Origin: Bordetella parapertussis
Lineage (GTDB): Bacteria > Pseudomonadota > Gammaproteobacteria > Burkholderiales > Burkholderiaceae_D
Assembly (NCBI GenBank): GCA_945867725.1
Contig: CAMBJI010000021.1
Span: forward strand, 1 to 13,431
Length of the DNA: 13,431 nucleotides
Reading direction: 5' to 3'
The notes under the pieces were generated by a model, which worked only from the letters and a program-made list of their open reading frames with translations, was not told the DNA's origin and did not search any database. A program made the position numbers and the translations under genes. Positions 13,265-13,431 of this stretch are shown here, in pieces. Position 1 is the stretch's first letter. Each line of letters opens with the position of its first letter.

Positions 13265-13431
13265 TCAATTTCTGAGAAGCAGGGCGATTACTTGAGCAGC
13301 AATACCCTCCTCGCGCCCTTCCCACCCCAGACGCTCGTTGGTCTTCGCTTTGAGATTGATCTGCGCTTCGGAGATGGCCAGATCAGCCGCAATGTGGGCA
13401 ATCATGCGGGGCAAGTGAGGGGCCATTTTGG
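13265..13431 (-). CDS. ispF: 2-C-methyl-D-erythritol 2,4-cyclodiphosphate synthase, C-terminal part
   Basis: The minus strand encodes the last 54 or so residues of IspF, running off the window edge. The readable part, starting KMAPHLPRMIAHIAADLAIS, then INLKAKTNERLGWEGREEGI and ending AAQVIALLLRN, matches the IspF C-terminus, including the AKTNE motif and the final small helix. IspF cyclises CDP-ME 2-phosphate in the non-mevalonate isoprenoid pathway. The gene begins outside the window, so its start and any ispD partner cannot be seen. Confidence 0.93.
   Translation of the reverse strand, partial: KMAPHLPRMIAHIAADLAISEAQINLKAKTNERLGWEGREEGIAAQVIALLLRN

Noticed and set aside
13251..13269. Fur-box-like sequence upstream of rubrerythrin
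   Set aside because: Only about 12 of 19 positions match the consensus, it overlaps the ispF stop and is about 200 bases from the rubrerythrin start.

Overview
The window looks like chromosomal DNA of a betaproteobacterium, most likely of the order Burkholderiales and perhaps Oxalobacteraceae-like. This is inferred from moderate G+C content, a closely OmpR/EnvZ-like pair next to tRNA-Arg, a BCAM0308-type zinc-ribbon protein of the kind first named in Burkholderia, and the rubrerythrin / Fe-S oxidoreductase / DUF3501 trio. No phage, insertion sequence, CRISPR array or rRNA was seen. All assignments come from reading motifs and were not checked against a database.

Left part (1-4030), plus strand: a NERD-domain superfamily I helicase is followed by a Tat-exported molybdenum hydroxylase large subunit with no partner subunit beside it. 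Two consecutive hairpins follow, the second a strong bidirectional terminator.

Middle (4059-7829): a TerC-like DUF475 membrane protein on the minus strand starts with TTG and has a structured upstream region. A 323-base gene-poor stretch holds two striking inverted repeats. Next come a DHH-family phosphoesterase (+), a BCAM0308-family zinc-ribbon protein (-) and a phosphoribosyltransferase (+), which resembles an accessory low-oxygen/stress neighbourhood.

Right-centre (7855-10596): tRNA-Arg(ACG) (-) with its own promoter and terminator, then a small secreted protein (-) divergent from ompR-envZ (+). The spacer between them carries two 10-bp-phased direct repeats of the kind OmpR-family regulators bind.

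Right part (10521-13431), minus strand: rubrerythrin, a GlpC/HdrD-like two-cluster Fe-S oxidoreductase and a DUF3501 protein form an apparent three-gene operon for peroxide/oxidative defence or a related redox job. A large hairpin separates its first two genes. Its last gene overlaps the 3' end of envZ tail to tail by 17 bp, and the apparent terminator lies inside the envZ coding sequence. The window ends in the C-terminal part of ispF (-).

The least described systems here are the rubrerythrin / Fe-S / DUF3501 module and the DHH / BCAM0308 / phosphoribosyltransferase cluster.
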